From NCBI GenBank assembly GCA_017405115.1, contig JAFRBA010000220.1:1-56385 (forward strand): a stretch of 56,385 nucleotides of DNA. The letters run 5' to 3'. The notes beneath the pieces are model-generated. The model had not been told where the DNA came from. It ran no database searches and was given only the letters and a program-made list of their open reading frames with translations. Within the stretch, counting starts at the first letter, position 1, and each line of letters starts with the position of its first letter. Positions 6,408 through 13,054 of the stretch are shown here, in pieces. This stretch comes from Kiritimatiellia bacterium (GTDB lineage: Bacteria; Verrucomicrobiota; Kiritimatiellia; RFP12; UBA1067). A program made the position numbers and the translations under genes.

Positions 6408-7688
6408 ATGGGCATGTGGAACAGGACGGCTGAGACGCTATCCCGCGACGAGTACGCGAAGCTGCAGCTCGAGGGGCTGAAGAAGTCCCTGGGCCGTGTT
6501 TGGTCGAACGACTTCTACCGTGAGCGCCTCAAGCGCGGCGGCGTCGGCTCGCCCGAGGACGTCCGATCACTGGACGACCTGGCGTCGTTGCCGTTCTTCA
6601 CGAAGGAGGACTTCCGCGAGGCGTACCCGCTCAAGATGAGCTGCGTGGACCGCCGCGACCTCCTGGAGTTCCACATGTCGTCCGGCTCGACGGGAACGCC
6701 CGTCGTGATGGCCTACACCAAGAACGACCTCCTGCAGTGGGCGGAGTGCATGGCCCGGTGCTATGCGATGGCGGGGCTGGAGAAGGGCGACCCGTTCCAG
6801 ATAATCCCGACGTTCGGCCTCTTCAACGGCGGTTTCGGCTTCTACCATGGCGCGCGCAAGGCGGGGCTCTTCGCCGTGCCTGCGTCGTCGGGCAACACGG
6901 AGTGCCAGATTCGCCTCATGAAGGACTTCAAGTCGAAGGGCTTCGCGTCCGTCGTCTCGTACGTCCCGCGCCTCATCGAGAAGCTCGACGAGTGCCCGGA
7001 GGGCGAGCGCGACCTGCCATATCTCAAGGTCGGCATCTTCGGCTCGGAGACGTTCTCCGACGAGACGCGCAGGCGCATAGAGTCGCGCCTCGGCATCGAG
7101 TGCTTCGACATCTACGGCATGACCGAGACAGGCGGCGTGGGCACGACAGGGCAGGACTGCAAGTGCCATTGCGGACTCCACGTATTCGAAGACCAGTACA
7201 TTACGGAAGTCATCGACCCCGCGACCGGCAAGCTCGTCCCCGACGGAGAGTACGGCGAGATCGTCTTCACGTCGCTGACGCGCGAGGCGATGCCGATCAT
7301 CCGCTACCGCACGCACGACATATCGCGCATACTCTCGCGCGAGAAGTGCGCTTGCGGCCGGACGTCGCTCAGGATCGACCGCATCACGGGCCGCACGGAC
7401 GACATGCTCATCGTGAAGGGCGTCAACTTCTACCCGCGCCAGGTCGAGCAGGCGCTGAAGGAGATTCCCGGCGTGGCGGACGAGTTCCAGATCATCCTCG
7501 AGGAGCGCCACGGCATGACGGACGTCACGATCAACGTCGAGGCGGCGCCGGGCGTGACGGGCCACACGGTCGCCAAGCATCTGCGCGAGCGGCTTGGGTT
7601 CCTTCCGAAGGGCGACGTGTTCCCGATAGGCGCGCTCCCGCGCACAGAGGGCAAGGCAAAGCGCGTAATAAAGAAGAAGCTTGATTGA
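6408..7688 (+). CDS. paaK: Phenylacetate--CoA ligase family AMP-forming ligase
   Basis: This adenylate-forming enzyme of about 426 residues activates an aromatic acid (typically phenylacetate) with ATP and joins it to CoA. Visible motifs are the P-loop-like SSGSTGTPVVM near residue 88, Y-G-M-T-E-T-G-G near 236, the Y-R-T-H-D region near 303, and the hinge R-x-D-D-M-L-I-V-K-G-V-N-F-Y-P (about 328-342). Cysteines in K-C-A-C-G-R-T near 314 are typical of the subgroup. Gut bacteria often carry paaK without the catabolic paa genes, and no other paa gene is seen here. An upstream in-frame ATG at 6399 overlaps the GAAAGGA site, so the ATG at 6408 is preferred. It ends six bases before tRNA-Val. Confidence 0.85.
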   Translation: MGMWNRTAETLSRDEYAKLQLEGLKKSLGRVWSNDFYRERLKRGGVGSPEDVRSLDDLASLPFFTKEDFREAYPLKMSCVDRRDLLEFHMSSGSTGTPVVMAYTKNDLLQWAECMARCYAMAGLEKGDPFQIIPTFGLFNGGFGFYHGARKAGLFAVPASSGNTECQIRLMKDFKSKGFASVVSYVPRLIEKLDECPEGERDLPYLKVGIFGSETFSDETRRRIESRLGIECFDIYGMTETGGVGTTGQDCKCHCGLHVFEDQYITEVIDPATGKLVPDGEYGEIVFTSLTREAMPIIRYRTHDISRILSREKCACGRTSLRIDRITGRTDDMLIVKGVNFYPRQVEQALKEIPGVADEFQIILEERHGMTDVTINVEAAPGVTGHTVAKHLRERLGFLPKGDVFPIGALPRTEGKAKRVIKKKLD

Positions 7689-7694
7689 TTTCAT

Positions 7695-7771
7695 GGACGA
7701 TTAGCTCAGTTGGTTAGAGCAGGACCTTTACACGGTCAAGGTCGGGGGTTCGAGTCCCTCATCGTCCACCA
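7695..7771 (+). tRNA. tRNA-Val (anticodon UAC)
   Basis: A complete cloverleaf can be drawn. The 7-bp acceptor GGACGAT pairs with ATCGTCC. The D-arm is GCTC/GAGC, the anticodon loop is TTTACAC with anticodon TAC, and the T-arm GGGGG-TTCGAGT-CCCTC has one G-T pair. An encoded CCA ends at 7771. The first pair of the anticodon stem (G-A) is mismatched. It marks the edge between core-like genes and the accessory island. Confidence 0.95.
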
Positions 7772-7777
7772 GTCCGA

Positions 7778-8170
7778 TCATCGCTTCCCCGCGAATCTGT
7801 GTATGCAGGCTGTCACCTTGCCGAAGTAGTCGAGTTCCTGTCCGGCGCGGAGGCGGATGACGGGGTAGTTGGGATTGGCTGGCTCCAGGCGGACACCGCT
7901 CTTGTCGCGACGGTAGGTCTTTACGGTGAAGTCCCCGTCGACGCAGGCGATGATTACGTCGCCGCTGGAGGGGCGGAGCGAGCGGTCGACGACAAGGAGG
8001 TCGCCGTCGTGGATTCCCTCGCCGATCATCGATTCTCCCTGCACCTTCACGAAGAACGTGGCGGCGGGACGCTTGACAAGCAGCTCGTTCAAGTCAAGCG
8101 GCGTTTCCTGGTACTGCTCCGCAGGCGAGGGGAACCCGGCGACAACTGATCCTGATACTTTAGATTTCAT
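7778..8170 (-). CDS. umuD: UmuD-like S24 self-cleaving protein
   Basis: This 130-residue protein has the UmuD layout. The N-terminal cleavage motif A11-G12 lies within VAGFPSP, the catalytic serine is S47 in GESM, and the general-base lysine is K84 in FTVK. HDGDLLVVD and the C-terminal beta region are well conserved. UmuD normally cleaves itself when RecA is activated and then joins UmuC to form DNA polymerase V. No umuC follows: the gene ends seven bases short of the tRNA. It starts three bases after the stop of the Fic gene, so the two form one operon. It may instead be a stand-alone SOS-responsive regulator. The N-terminus is too short for a LexA DNA-binding domain. Confidence 0.82.
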   Translation of the reverse strand: MKSKVSGSVVAGFPSPAEQYQETPLDLNELLVKRPAATFFVKVQGESMIGEGIHDGDLLVVDRSLRPSSGDVIIACVDGDFTVKTYRRDKSGVRLEPANPNYPVIRLRAGQELDYFGKVTACIHRFAGKR

Positions 8171-8173
8171 GTG

Positions 8174-9220
8174 TCACTCGATGCGGGCGTAGGCAGCGTT
8201 GCGTCCGTTGCCGGTCTTGCAGATGAAGCCCTCGTCGCAGAGCCGCTTTAAGGCGACAGATATGGTCACAATGCTGATGTCGGGGCATTTCTCCTGGATC
8301 TCGCGCTTCGAGATTGCGCCCTCCGCCGCTGCAATCACGTTGCGGATGCGATCCGATTTGCTTGTGTGTTCGTGGACAAGTCCGTCGAGTCGTGCTGCGA
8401 ACTCCTTGTATGCTTTCAGCACGACGCCGAGGATGTATTCCACATACGGTTTGAGGTCGTTGGTGTTTTCATGCCAGCCACGTGAGCTGGCGCGCAAGGC
8501 TTCGTAGTAGTCCGAGCGGGTCTCTTCGACGATCTTGTCCACGCTGACGTATTTGCCGACCATGTACCCGGAACGGCACGTCAGCAGAAGCGCCAAAAGT
8601 CGGCTCATTCGTCCGTTCCCATCCTGGAATGGATGGATGCAGAGGAAGTCGAACATGAAGACGATGGAGAGTAGGAGGGGATTGATCCGTCCAAGTTCAA
8701 TGGCCTTGCCGTATGCGTCGCAGAGCAGGTTCATCGCCATTGGCGACTCTGCCGCCGTGACGGTTCGGAACCGCACCGACTCGCGTCCTTCGCCGTCAAT
8801 CTCGGTTATGGCGGAATCCTCGCTTTTCCATGAACCGCCTCCGCAGGGCTGGTAAGAGAAAAGCTCCTTGTGCAGACTAAGGATGGTTTCCGGCGTGGGC
8901 GGCATGGTCTCGTAGTCGTTCAACACGGAAGTGAAGCATTCGCGGTATGCGCAGATAGCCTGCTCGTCCTCGTTGCGCGGCTTGGCATCCTCGTCGAATA
9001 GGTCTTTGAGCCGGTAGTCCGGTGTGGAAACACCCTCGATGCGATTGGACGATGCAACCGATTTCGCCCGTGAAACTTCCACGAGCGCATCCAGCACCTC
9101 GTCTTTTGCCGCCAGCAGATAGTCCTGTCTTCCCTTGTACTCGTGGATGGATGCAATCAGCGAAGTTATCTCCGGCGAAAGAAGTGCCTCAAACGCCTTG
9201 TCGTAGTCGAAAATATGCAT
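8174..9220 (-). CDS. Fic family AMPylase-type protein with winged-helix tail
   Basis: This 348-residue protein contains a Fic motif HPFQDGNGRMSR (H196), which transfers AMP or a related group to target proteins. An inhibitory-helix motif SNRIEG (S58, E62, G63) matches the S/T-x-x-x-E-G/N autoinhibition helix of Fic proteins, so activity is probably held in check internally. The C-terminal 65 residues read as a winged helix (KREIQEK and VTISVALKRLCDEGF), a common arrangement of Fic proteins with a DNA-binding tail. A TTG six bases upstream is possible, but the ATG at 9220 sits better behind AAAGAGAG. It is first in an operon with the umuD-like gene. Confidence 0.87.
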   Translation of the reverse strand: MHIFDYDKAFEALLSPEITSLIASIHEYKGRQDYLLAAKDEVLDALVEVSRAKSVASSNRIEGVSTPDYRLKDLFDEDAKPRNEDEQAICAYRECFTSVLNDYETMPPTPETILSLHKELFSYQPCGGGSWKSEDSAITEIDGEGRESVRFRTVTAAESPMAMNLLCDAYGKAIELGRINPLLLSIVFMFDFLCIHPFQDGNGRMSRLLALLLTCRSGYMVGKYVSVDKIVEETRSDYYEALRASSRGWHENTNDLKPYVEYILGVVLKAYKEFAARLDGLVHEHTSKSDRIRNVIAAAEGAISKREIQEKCPDISIVTISVALKRLCDEGFICKTGNGRNAAYARIE

Positions 9221-9254
9221 TCCCAATTCTCTCTTTGTTTGTCGGATGGCGCAT

Positions 9255-9284
9255 AGTATATCATAATCTGCACATCTGACGCAA
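9255..9284 (-). promoter_or_regulatory. Promoter of the fic-umuD operon
   Basis: Read on the minus strand, TTGCGT (9284-9279) and TATACT (9260-9255) are 18 bases apart, with an extended TGA before the -10. The leader is about 30 bases. I could not identify a convincing LexA box. Confidence 0.6.
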
Positions 9285-9345
9285 GCGTATATGTAGTTCT
9301 TTTTCTTATCCCGCCCTCGACATCAAAAATATGTGAAATTTGCCA

Positions 9346-9375
9346 TTGACATCGATGCCCGTATTTTGATATACT
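9346..9375 (+). promoter_or_regulatory. Consensus promoter of the HipA-like operon
   Basis: A perfect TTGACA (9346-9351) and TATACT (9370-9375) with 18-base spacing and an extended TG. It is divergent from the fic promoter. The leader is about 55 bases with AGGTGA-type sequence before the ATG at 9435. Confidence 0.65.
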
Positions 9376-9434
9376 TATGCACCGTAAGGCTAACTATGCC
9401 CTTGAAGCGTGGTGAGGTCTGAAAGAAAAAGAAA

Positions 9435-10148
9435 ATGAACCAGGTGAAATCCATATTGAAAGTGTCAGAGCAAGGCGTGTCAAGGCCGTATCTCTGCACG
9501 GACGAAGAGGACAGGATCCGGTGGTGCAAGGGATGCCATACGGGTTTTCGTTCTGTCATCTCCGAATGGATTTGCGCCTGCATGGCCAGACGGCTCGGTC
9601 TGCCCATCCCCGATTTTGCGATTCTCAGACTTGACGTCGCCATGTTTCGGCAATGGCGCGGTTATCAGGCGAATCCCGTCCCCGAAATCGTGACGGACTT
9701 CAATCCATACGTGTTCGCATCCCTTGACGCCGAGGGATGCAAGGATGTCGTCAATCCCCAATTTGATCTCCGGCACATCGACAAGGCTTTGCTTGCCAAG
9801 GTATTCCTTTTCGACCAGCTAATCCACAATACCGACCGGACTGACTTCAACAGCAACCTCCTTGTAAACGGGCATGTTTACATCATAGATCACAACAATG
9901 CGTTCGATCCGGGATTCTCTGCTGACGAGTTTGATGCCGGTCATATCCTTAGAGCCTACCGGGATGCAATGTCCGAAGAAGAGCGGGCGGCGTTCCTGCG
10001 CAAGGCTGCGGAATTAGCGGACGGGACATTCCTTGAAGAGACTTGGGGTGGAATGCCAGAGGAGTGGATTGACATTTGGAACGACGTTCTGCCGCTGTCG
10101 AGCATCAGGAACATCCTAAAGGAGGGTTGCGATGCCGGAGCGGTATAA
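9435..10148 (+). CDS. HipA-like kinase-fold protein
   Basis: This 237-residue protein matches the compact HipA-like kinase domain. The catalytic loop is HNTDR (131-135, D134 as base), N140 follows, and IDH (151-153) takes the place of the DFG-like metal-binding motif. It lacks the HipA N-terminal subdomain and so resembles the short HipA_2-type proteins rather than classical HipA (about 440 residues). In HipA, phosphorylation of glutamyl-tRNA synthetase causes growth arrest. The target here is unknown. No HipB-like DNA-binding antitoxin is adjacent. The next gene overlaps by 17 bases and is a DUF3037 protein, a recurrent partner of this type. Confidence 0.75.
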   Translation: MNQVKSILKVSEQGVSRPYLCTDEEDRIRWCKGCHTGFRSVISEWICACMARRLGLPIPDFAILRLDVAMFRQWRGYQANPVPEIVTDFNPYVFASLDAEGCKDVVNPQFDLRHIDKALLAKVFLFDQLIHNTDRTDFNSNLLVNGHVYIIDHNNAFDPGFSADEFDAGHILRAYRDAMSEEERAAFLRKAAELADGTFLEETWGGMPEEWIDIWNDVLPLSSIRNILKEGCDAGAV

Positions 10149-10563
10149 TTGCGCGGTTGTGACGGTCTGCCTCCGCCCGACTCCCGTCTCGCCGGAGTCG
10201 GCTTGCTTTGGCGTTATCGTTAAATGCGACGGCGTGGGATTTTTCGGCTACAAGCTCGCGCAGGGCGACGAACGAGCCATTGAGAGAATTGCTGGATTCT
10301 TTCCGAGGTACGGACGCGACAACGTGATGCGGGCGATGGAATGGGCGGCGCACGACATAGATTTTGCAATCGAAGGCGAGAAGGATGGCCGCGCGGCGTT
10401 CCAGAATTTGATCCGTCCAAGGGAGAACGTGATCCGATACGGTTCGCCGTTTGTTGTCGCGACGGACAATCCGGAGTCCGAACTGGAGCGTCAATACGAG
10501 AATCTGGTGTCCCTGCCGTGCATCCCGCACGAGGCAACTTCAAACCGTGAACTGAAAAGGTAA
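10132..10563 (+). CDS. DUF3037-like partner of the HipA-like kinase
   Basis: This 143-residue cytoplasmic protein has no recognisable catalytic motif. The N-terminal stretch (Y-N-C-A-V-V-T-V-C-L-R-P then F-G-V-I-V) recalls DUF3037, a family of unknown function often encoded next to HipA-like kinases. The ATG lies inside the end of the kinase gene, behind AAAGGAGGG, so the two are translationally coupled. Partner or antidote of the kinase is the natural guess. Its last codons (GCAACTTCAAACC...) lie in a 24-bp sequence repeated after the PIN module, so its C-terminus may have been altered by recombination. Confidence 0.6.
   Translation: MPERYNCAVVTVCLRPTPVSPESACFGVIVKCDGVGFFGYKLAQGDERAIERIAGFFPRYGRDNVMRAMEWAAHDIDFAIEGEKDGRAAFQNLIRPRENVIRYGSPFVVATDNPESELERQYENLVSLPCIPHEATSNRELKR
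10534..10557 (+). repeat. 24-bp direct repeat, left copy
   Basis: The sequence begins GCAACTTCAAACC and ends GTGAACTGAAA. It is identical over 24 bases to 11264-11287. The left copy lies within the last codons of the DUF3037-like gene. Confidence 0.85.
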
Positions 10564-10573
10564 GAAAGCAAGA

Positions 10574-11074
10574 ATGCCGGAAGAAATAAAACAGAAAAAG
10601 AAGGTTTACGTCGAGACCACGGTCGTCAGCGATGCCACTGCTTTACCGTCAAAAGACTTGATCTTGGCGGGGAGGCAGATTGTGTCGCGGGAATGGCTTG
10701 AGCGTGCCGATCTTGAATATGAGCTGTATTCATCGTTTCTTGTCAGGCGCGAATCGCTTAAAGGCGATGCAGACGCCGCCGCCCGTCGCATGGCGGCATT
10801 GGCGAACATGCGTGAGCTGCAGGCCGACGACAGAGCGCAGAAACTTGCAGTCAAGCTTTTGGAAGGCAAGGCCGTTCCCAAGGAATATCCCGACGATGCA
10901 CTTCACATTGCCACGGCGGCGTTGAACAGGATGGACTACCTCGTTTCATGGAATTTCAAGCACATAACCAATGCGCACACGATTCCGCTTGTAAAGCGGA
11001 TATGCGAAGAGAACGGCTATGTGTGTCCCGAAATCTGCACTCCACAGATGTTGCAGGAAGGAGGTTGGGCATGA
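10574..11074 (+). CDS. PIN-domain protein, likely toxin RNase
   Basis: This 166-residue protein begins V-Y-V-E-T-T-V-V-S-D (residues 11-20), the usual first strand of PIN nucleases with an acidic residue. Later it has D-D-A-L-H-I-A-T-A (about 112-120) and D-Y-L-V-S-W-N-F-K-H-I (about 126-136), the conserved core of a PIN subfamily seen in toxin-antitoxin loci. PIN toxins cleave RNA with a metal ion held by acidic residues. The next ATG overlaps its stop (ATGA), as expected for a two-gene module. The pair sits exactly between two 24-bp direct repeats. Confidence 0.78.
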   Translation: MPEEIKQKKKVYVETTVVSDATALPSKDLILAGRQIVSREWLERADLEYELYSSFLVRRESLKGDADAAARRMAALANMRELQADDRAQKLAVKLLEGKAVPKEYPDDALHIATAALNRMDYLVSWNFKHITNAHTIPLVKRICEENGYVCPEICTPQMLQEGGWA

Positions 11075-11259
11075 CAACCGAAATGCGATACGACGAAGGT
11101 CTCGAGGAGATCTGGCGAATCAAGCGCGAGATAGCGTCTGAATATCCGACTCTTGAAGACTACTTCAAGGGAATGATGGATTACCAGGAGGAATTGCGGC
11201 ATCAAGGAGTAAAGTTCGTCCGGCTGCCTCCGCGCGAGCCAGAGCCTGAAATGGCATGA
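11071..11259 (+). CDS. Small protein coupled to the PIN protein, probable antitoxin
   Basis: This 62-residue, mostly helical acidic/basic protein contains Y-D-E-G-L-E-E-I-W-R-I-K-R-E-I near the start, Y-F-K-G-M-M-D-Y in the middle and a proline-rich tail. The start overlaps the PIN stop codon by four bases, behind GGAAGGAGG. Small proteins encoded directly after PIN genes in this reading arrangement are commonly their antitoxins. There is no obvious DNA-binding fold. The assignment rests on context. Confidence 0.65.
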   Translation: MTTEMRYDEGLEEIWRIKREIASEYPTLEDYFKGMMDYQEELRHQGVKFVRLPPREPEPEMA

Positions 11260-11263
11260 GGCA

Positions 11264-11287
11264 GCAACTTCAAACCGTGAACTGAAA
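11264..11287 (+). repeat. 24-bp direct repeat, right copy
   Basis: Identical to 10534-10557 and 730 bases away. It starts five bases after the end of the small gene that follows the PIN gene. The two copies bracket the PIN module. Confidence 0.85.
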
Positions 11288-11402
11288 TGAAAGGAACAAG
11301 CCCATAGACAGTCACTAACTTAAGGCGGGGAGAAATCCGCCGACATATCTTTTCATGTCCTTGATTTTTGTCATACCGTAGAGCAAGGAGAACGAATCGA
11401 AA

Positions 11403-12296
11403 ATGAACTATAGAGAATTCATCCATCTGGAAGATGAGGCGGCAATGCGCAACCTCGAATGTGTGCCGGGCTTTGACTCGGTTGCCAAATTTATCCTAGA
11501 GCACTTCACTGAGGATTTGATACATGGGCTGTACATGGCGCAGAATGTCCGTCTGTCACCGACTCAGTTGCCTGAGATATATGATCTTCTGCCGCCAATT
11601 TGCGGTAAGTTCGGCATTGATCTTCCTGAGTTCTATCTCACGATGGATCCCGTTCCAAACGCCTGGACGATTGGCGACAAGCGGAAGTTCATAGTGTTGA
11701 CAAGCGGCTTGCTGGATCACATCAAAGACAGGAATGAACTGCAGTCCATCATTGCGCATGAGTGCGGACATATAGTGTGTCGGCATGTGTTTTACAATAC
11801 GATTGCCATGCTGCTTGTGAGTTTCGGCGAAAGCCTTGGCTTTGGGAAAGTTGTTCTCGTGCCGATATTGCTTGCGATAAAGTACTGGCAGCGGAGGAGC
11901 GAGCTTTCGGCGGACAGGGCGAGTGTGGTCTACATGGGGGCGGCTGATACTCCTTCACGGGCACTTTTGCGAATCTGCGGAGGGCCTGCGGATTTGACGA
12001 AAGACATAAACCTTCAGGAGTACGCTGAACAGGCGAAGGCGTATGACTCGCTTTTAGCGAACAGCAAATGGAACAAGCTATTGCAGAACATGGCGGTGAT
12101 GAATGCCGACCATCCATTTGCTGCAGTGCGTATCCGTGAGATTTTGTCTTGGGCGGCAGGTCCACAGTTCGTGAAGCTGAGGGATGACATGGCAAAAGCT
12201 GCCTTGAATCCATTTTGTCCGAAATGTGGTAGGCGGGTTCCCGCCAAGGCGAAGTTTTGCAAGTTCTGTGGCAACAAACTGAAAGGAAACAAGTGA
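11403..12296 (+). CDS. M48-type metallopeptidase with C-terminal zinc ribbon
   Basis: This 297-residue protein has the zinc protease motif H119-E-C-G-H123 and a downstream third ligand E167 in ELSADRAS, both typical of M48 (HtpX/Ste24-like) peptidases. Hydrophobic stretches on either side of about residues 130-160 may form a membrane hairpin. The C-terminus adds a four-cysteine ribbon (C-P-K-C-G and C-K-F-C-G, about 271-291), unusual for HtpX but seen in bacterial conflict operons. The start follows AAGGAG at good spacing. The stop overlaps the next ATG. It is first of a tightly packed set of seven genes. Confidence 0.85.
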   Translation: MNYREFIHLEDEAAMRNLECVPGFDSVAKFILEHFTEDLIHGLYMAQNVRLSPTQLPEIYDLLPPICGKFGIDLPEFYLTMDPVPNAWTIGDKRKFIVLTSGLLDHIKDRNELQSIIAHECGHIVCRHVFYNTIAMLLVSFGESLGFGKVVLVPILLAIKYWQRRSELSADRASVVYMGAADTPSRALLRICGGPADLTKDINLQEYAEQAKAYDSLLANSKWNKLLQNMAVMNADHPFAAVRIREILSWAAGPQFVKLRDDMAKAALNPFCPKCGRRVPAKAKFCKFCGNKLKGNK

Positions 12297-12535
12297 TGGG
12301 CATGATAGAAAAGTTGGATGAACTCGTCCAGAAGTCGGCGTCATTCCAGAAAATAATGGAAGACGGCCTTGTCGAGGATCGCGAAGTCGAGGAACAGGCA
12401 AAGCGGGTTGAGTCGCTGCTTGCCGAGTTGGAAAGGACACTCTCGCCGGAAGACTTCGAGCGTGTAACGTCATTCATGGCGGAACTTTCGGTGTTGCAGG
12501 TAATCCTTCGGTACAATCAGATTGGAGGGCGGTAA
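12296..12535 (+). CDS. Small helical protein of the M48/RyR operon
   Basis: This 79-residue, strongly charged, probably coiled-coil protein reads M-G-M-I-E-K-L-D-E-L-V near the start and E-E-Q-A-K-R-V-E in the middle. No known domain is recognised. The ATG overlaps the peptidase stop (TGATG) behind GAAAGGAAAC, so production is linked to that of the peptidase. It might be a substrate, an adaptor or an inhibitor of its neighbours. The sequence alone does not tell. Confidence 0.65.
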   Translation: MGMIEKLDELVQKSASFQKIMEDGLVEDREVEEQAKRVESLLAELERTLSPEDFERVTSFMAELSVLQVILRYNQIGGR

Positions 12536-12536
12536 T

Positions 12537-13040
12537 ATGGCATTCACATCGACAAAGGTATTCAGGGTTTCACCGAATCGCATCCCCGATATGGCGCGAA
12601 CGCTTGAGATTGAGCTTCGCAAGGATGGGTACGATACGCGGAACGATATGTTGCTGGGTGGTGACGTAATAGTATCTGTCACGAAAGGCGGACTCTTCAA
12701 GTCGGTCATTGGCATGAAGACGGCGCTCAAGGTGGAACTTCGTGCCGAAGACGGGAACGTTTTTGCCAAGACCAGCGTAGGCATCTGGGGGCAGCAGATT
12801 GTTCCGACTGTCATCATGCTCCTTTGGTTCTGGCCTGTTCTCATCACGCAGATATGGGGACTTGTGCAGCAAAGCCGTCTTGACACCCGCGTCATGAAAA
12901 TCCTTGCCAAGGTTGTGGAGAACAAGCCGGAGGCGGTTGGCGCGACGTCGTGCGAAGCCGATTCTCCTGCCCGCTTCTGTTCCGAATGCGGCAAACCCAT
13001 CACAGGCAACTTCTGCGCCAATTGCGGTGCGAAGGTGTAA
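12537..13040 (+). CDS. Membrane protein with C-terminal zinc ribbon
   Basis: This 167-residue protein has a short N-terminal alpha/beta region (about 1-75), one hydrophobic segment (about I-V-P-T-V-I-M-L-L-W-F-W-P-V-L, near 80-95) and a C-terminal ribbon with C-S-E-C-G and C-A-N-C-G (about 147-165). The ribbon resembles that of the M48 peptidase three genes' length upstream, so both may bind the same partner. The function is unknown. The ATG at 12537 follows GGAGGGCGG two bases after the preceding stop. Confidence 0.7.
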   Translation: MAFTSTKVFRVSPNRIPDMARTLEIELRKDGYDTRNDMLLGGDVIVSVTKGGLFKSVIGMKTALKVELRAEDGNVFAKTSVGIWGQQIVPTVIMLLWFWPVLITQIWGLVQQSRLDTRVMKILAKVVENKPEAVGATSCEADSPARFCSECGKPITGNFCANCGAKV

Positions 13041-13054
13041 GGAAAGGAGTTGCT

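Noticed and set aside
7745..7771. Duplicate attachment site made from the tRNA 3' end
   Set aside because: I looked for the tRNA 3' sequence near the right side of the island and did not find a convincing second copy in the window.
11324..11341. Hairpin GGCGG...CCGCC as terminator before the M48 gene
   Set aside because: A five-base stem and no T-run. Not convincing.
11365..11372. TGTCATAC as a fifth copy of the island promoter motif
   Set aside because: There is no TCTATG- or TATAAT-like hexamer 16 bases further on.
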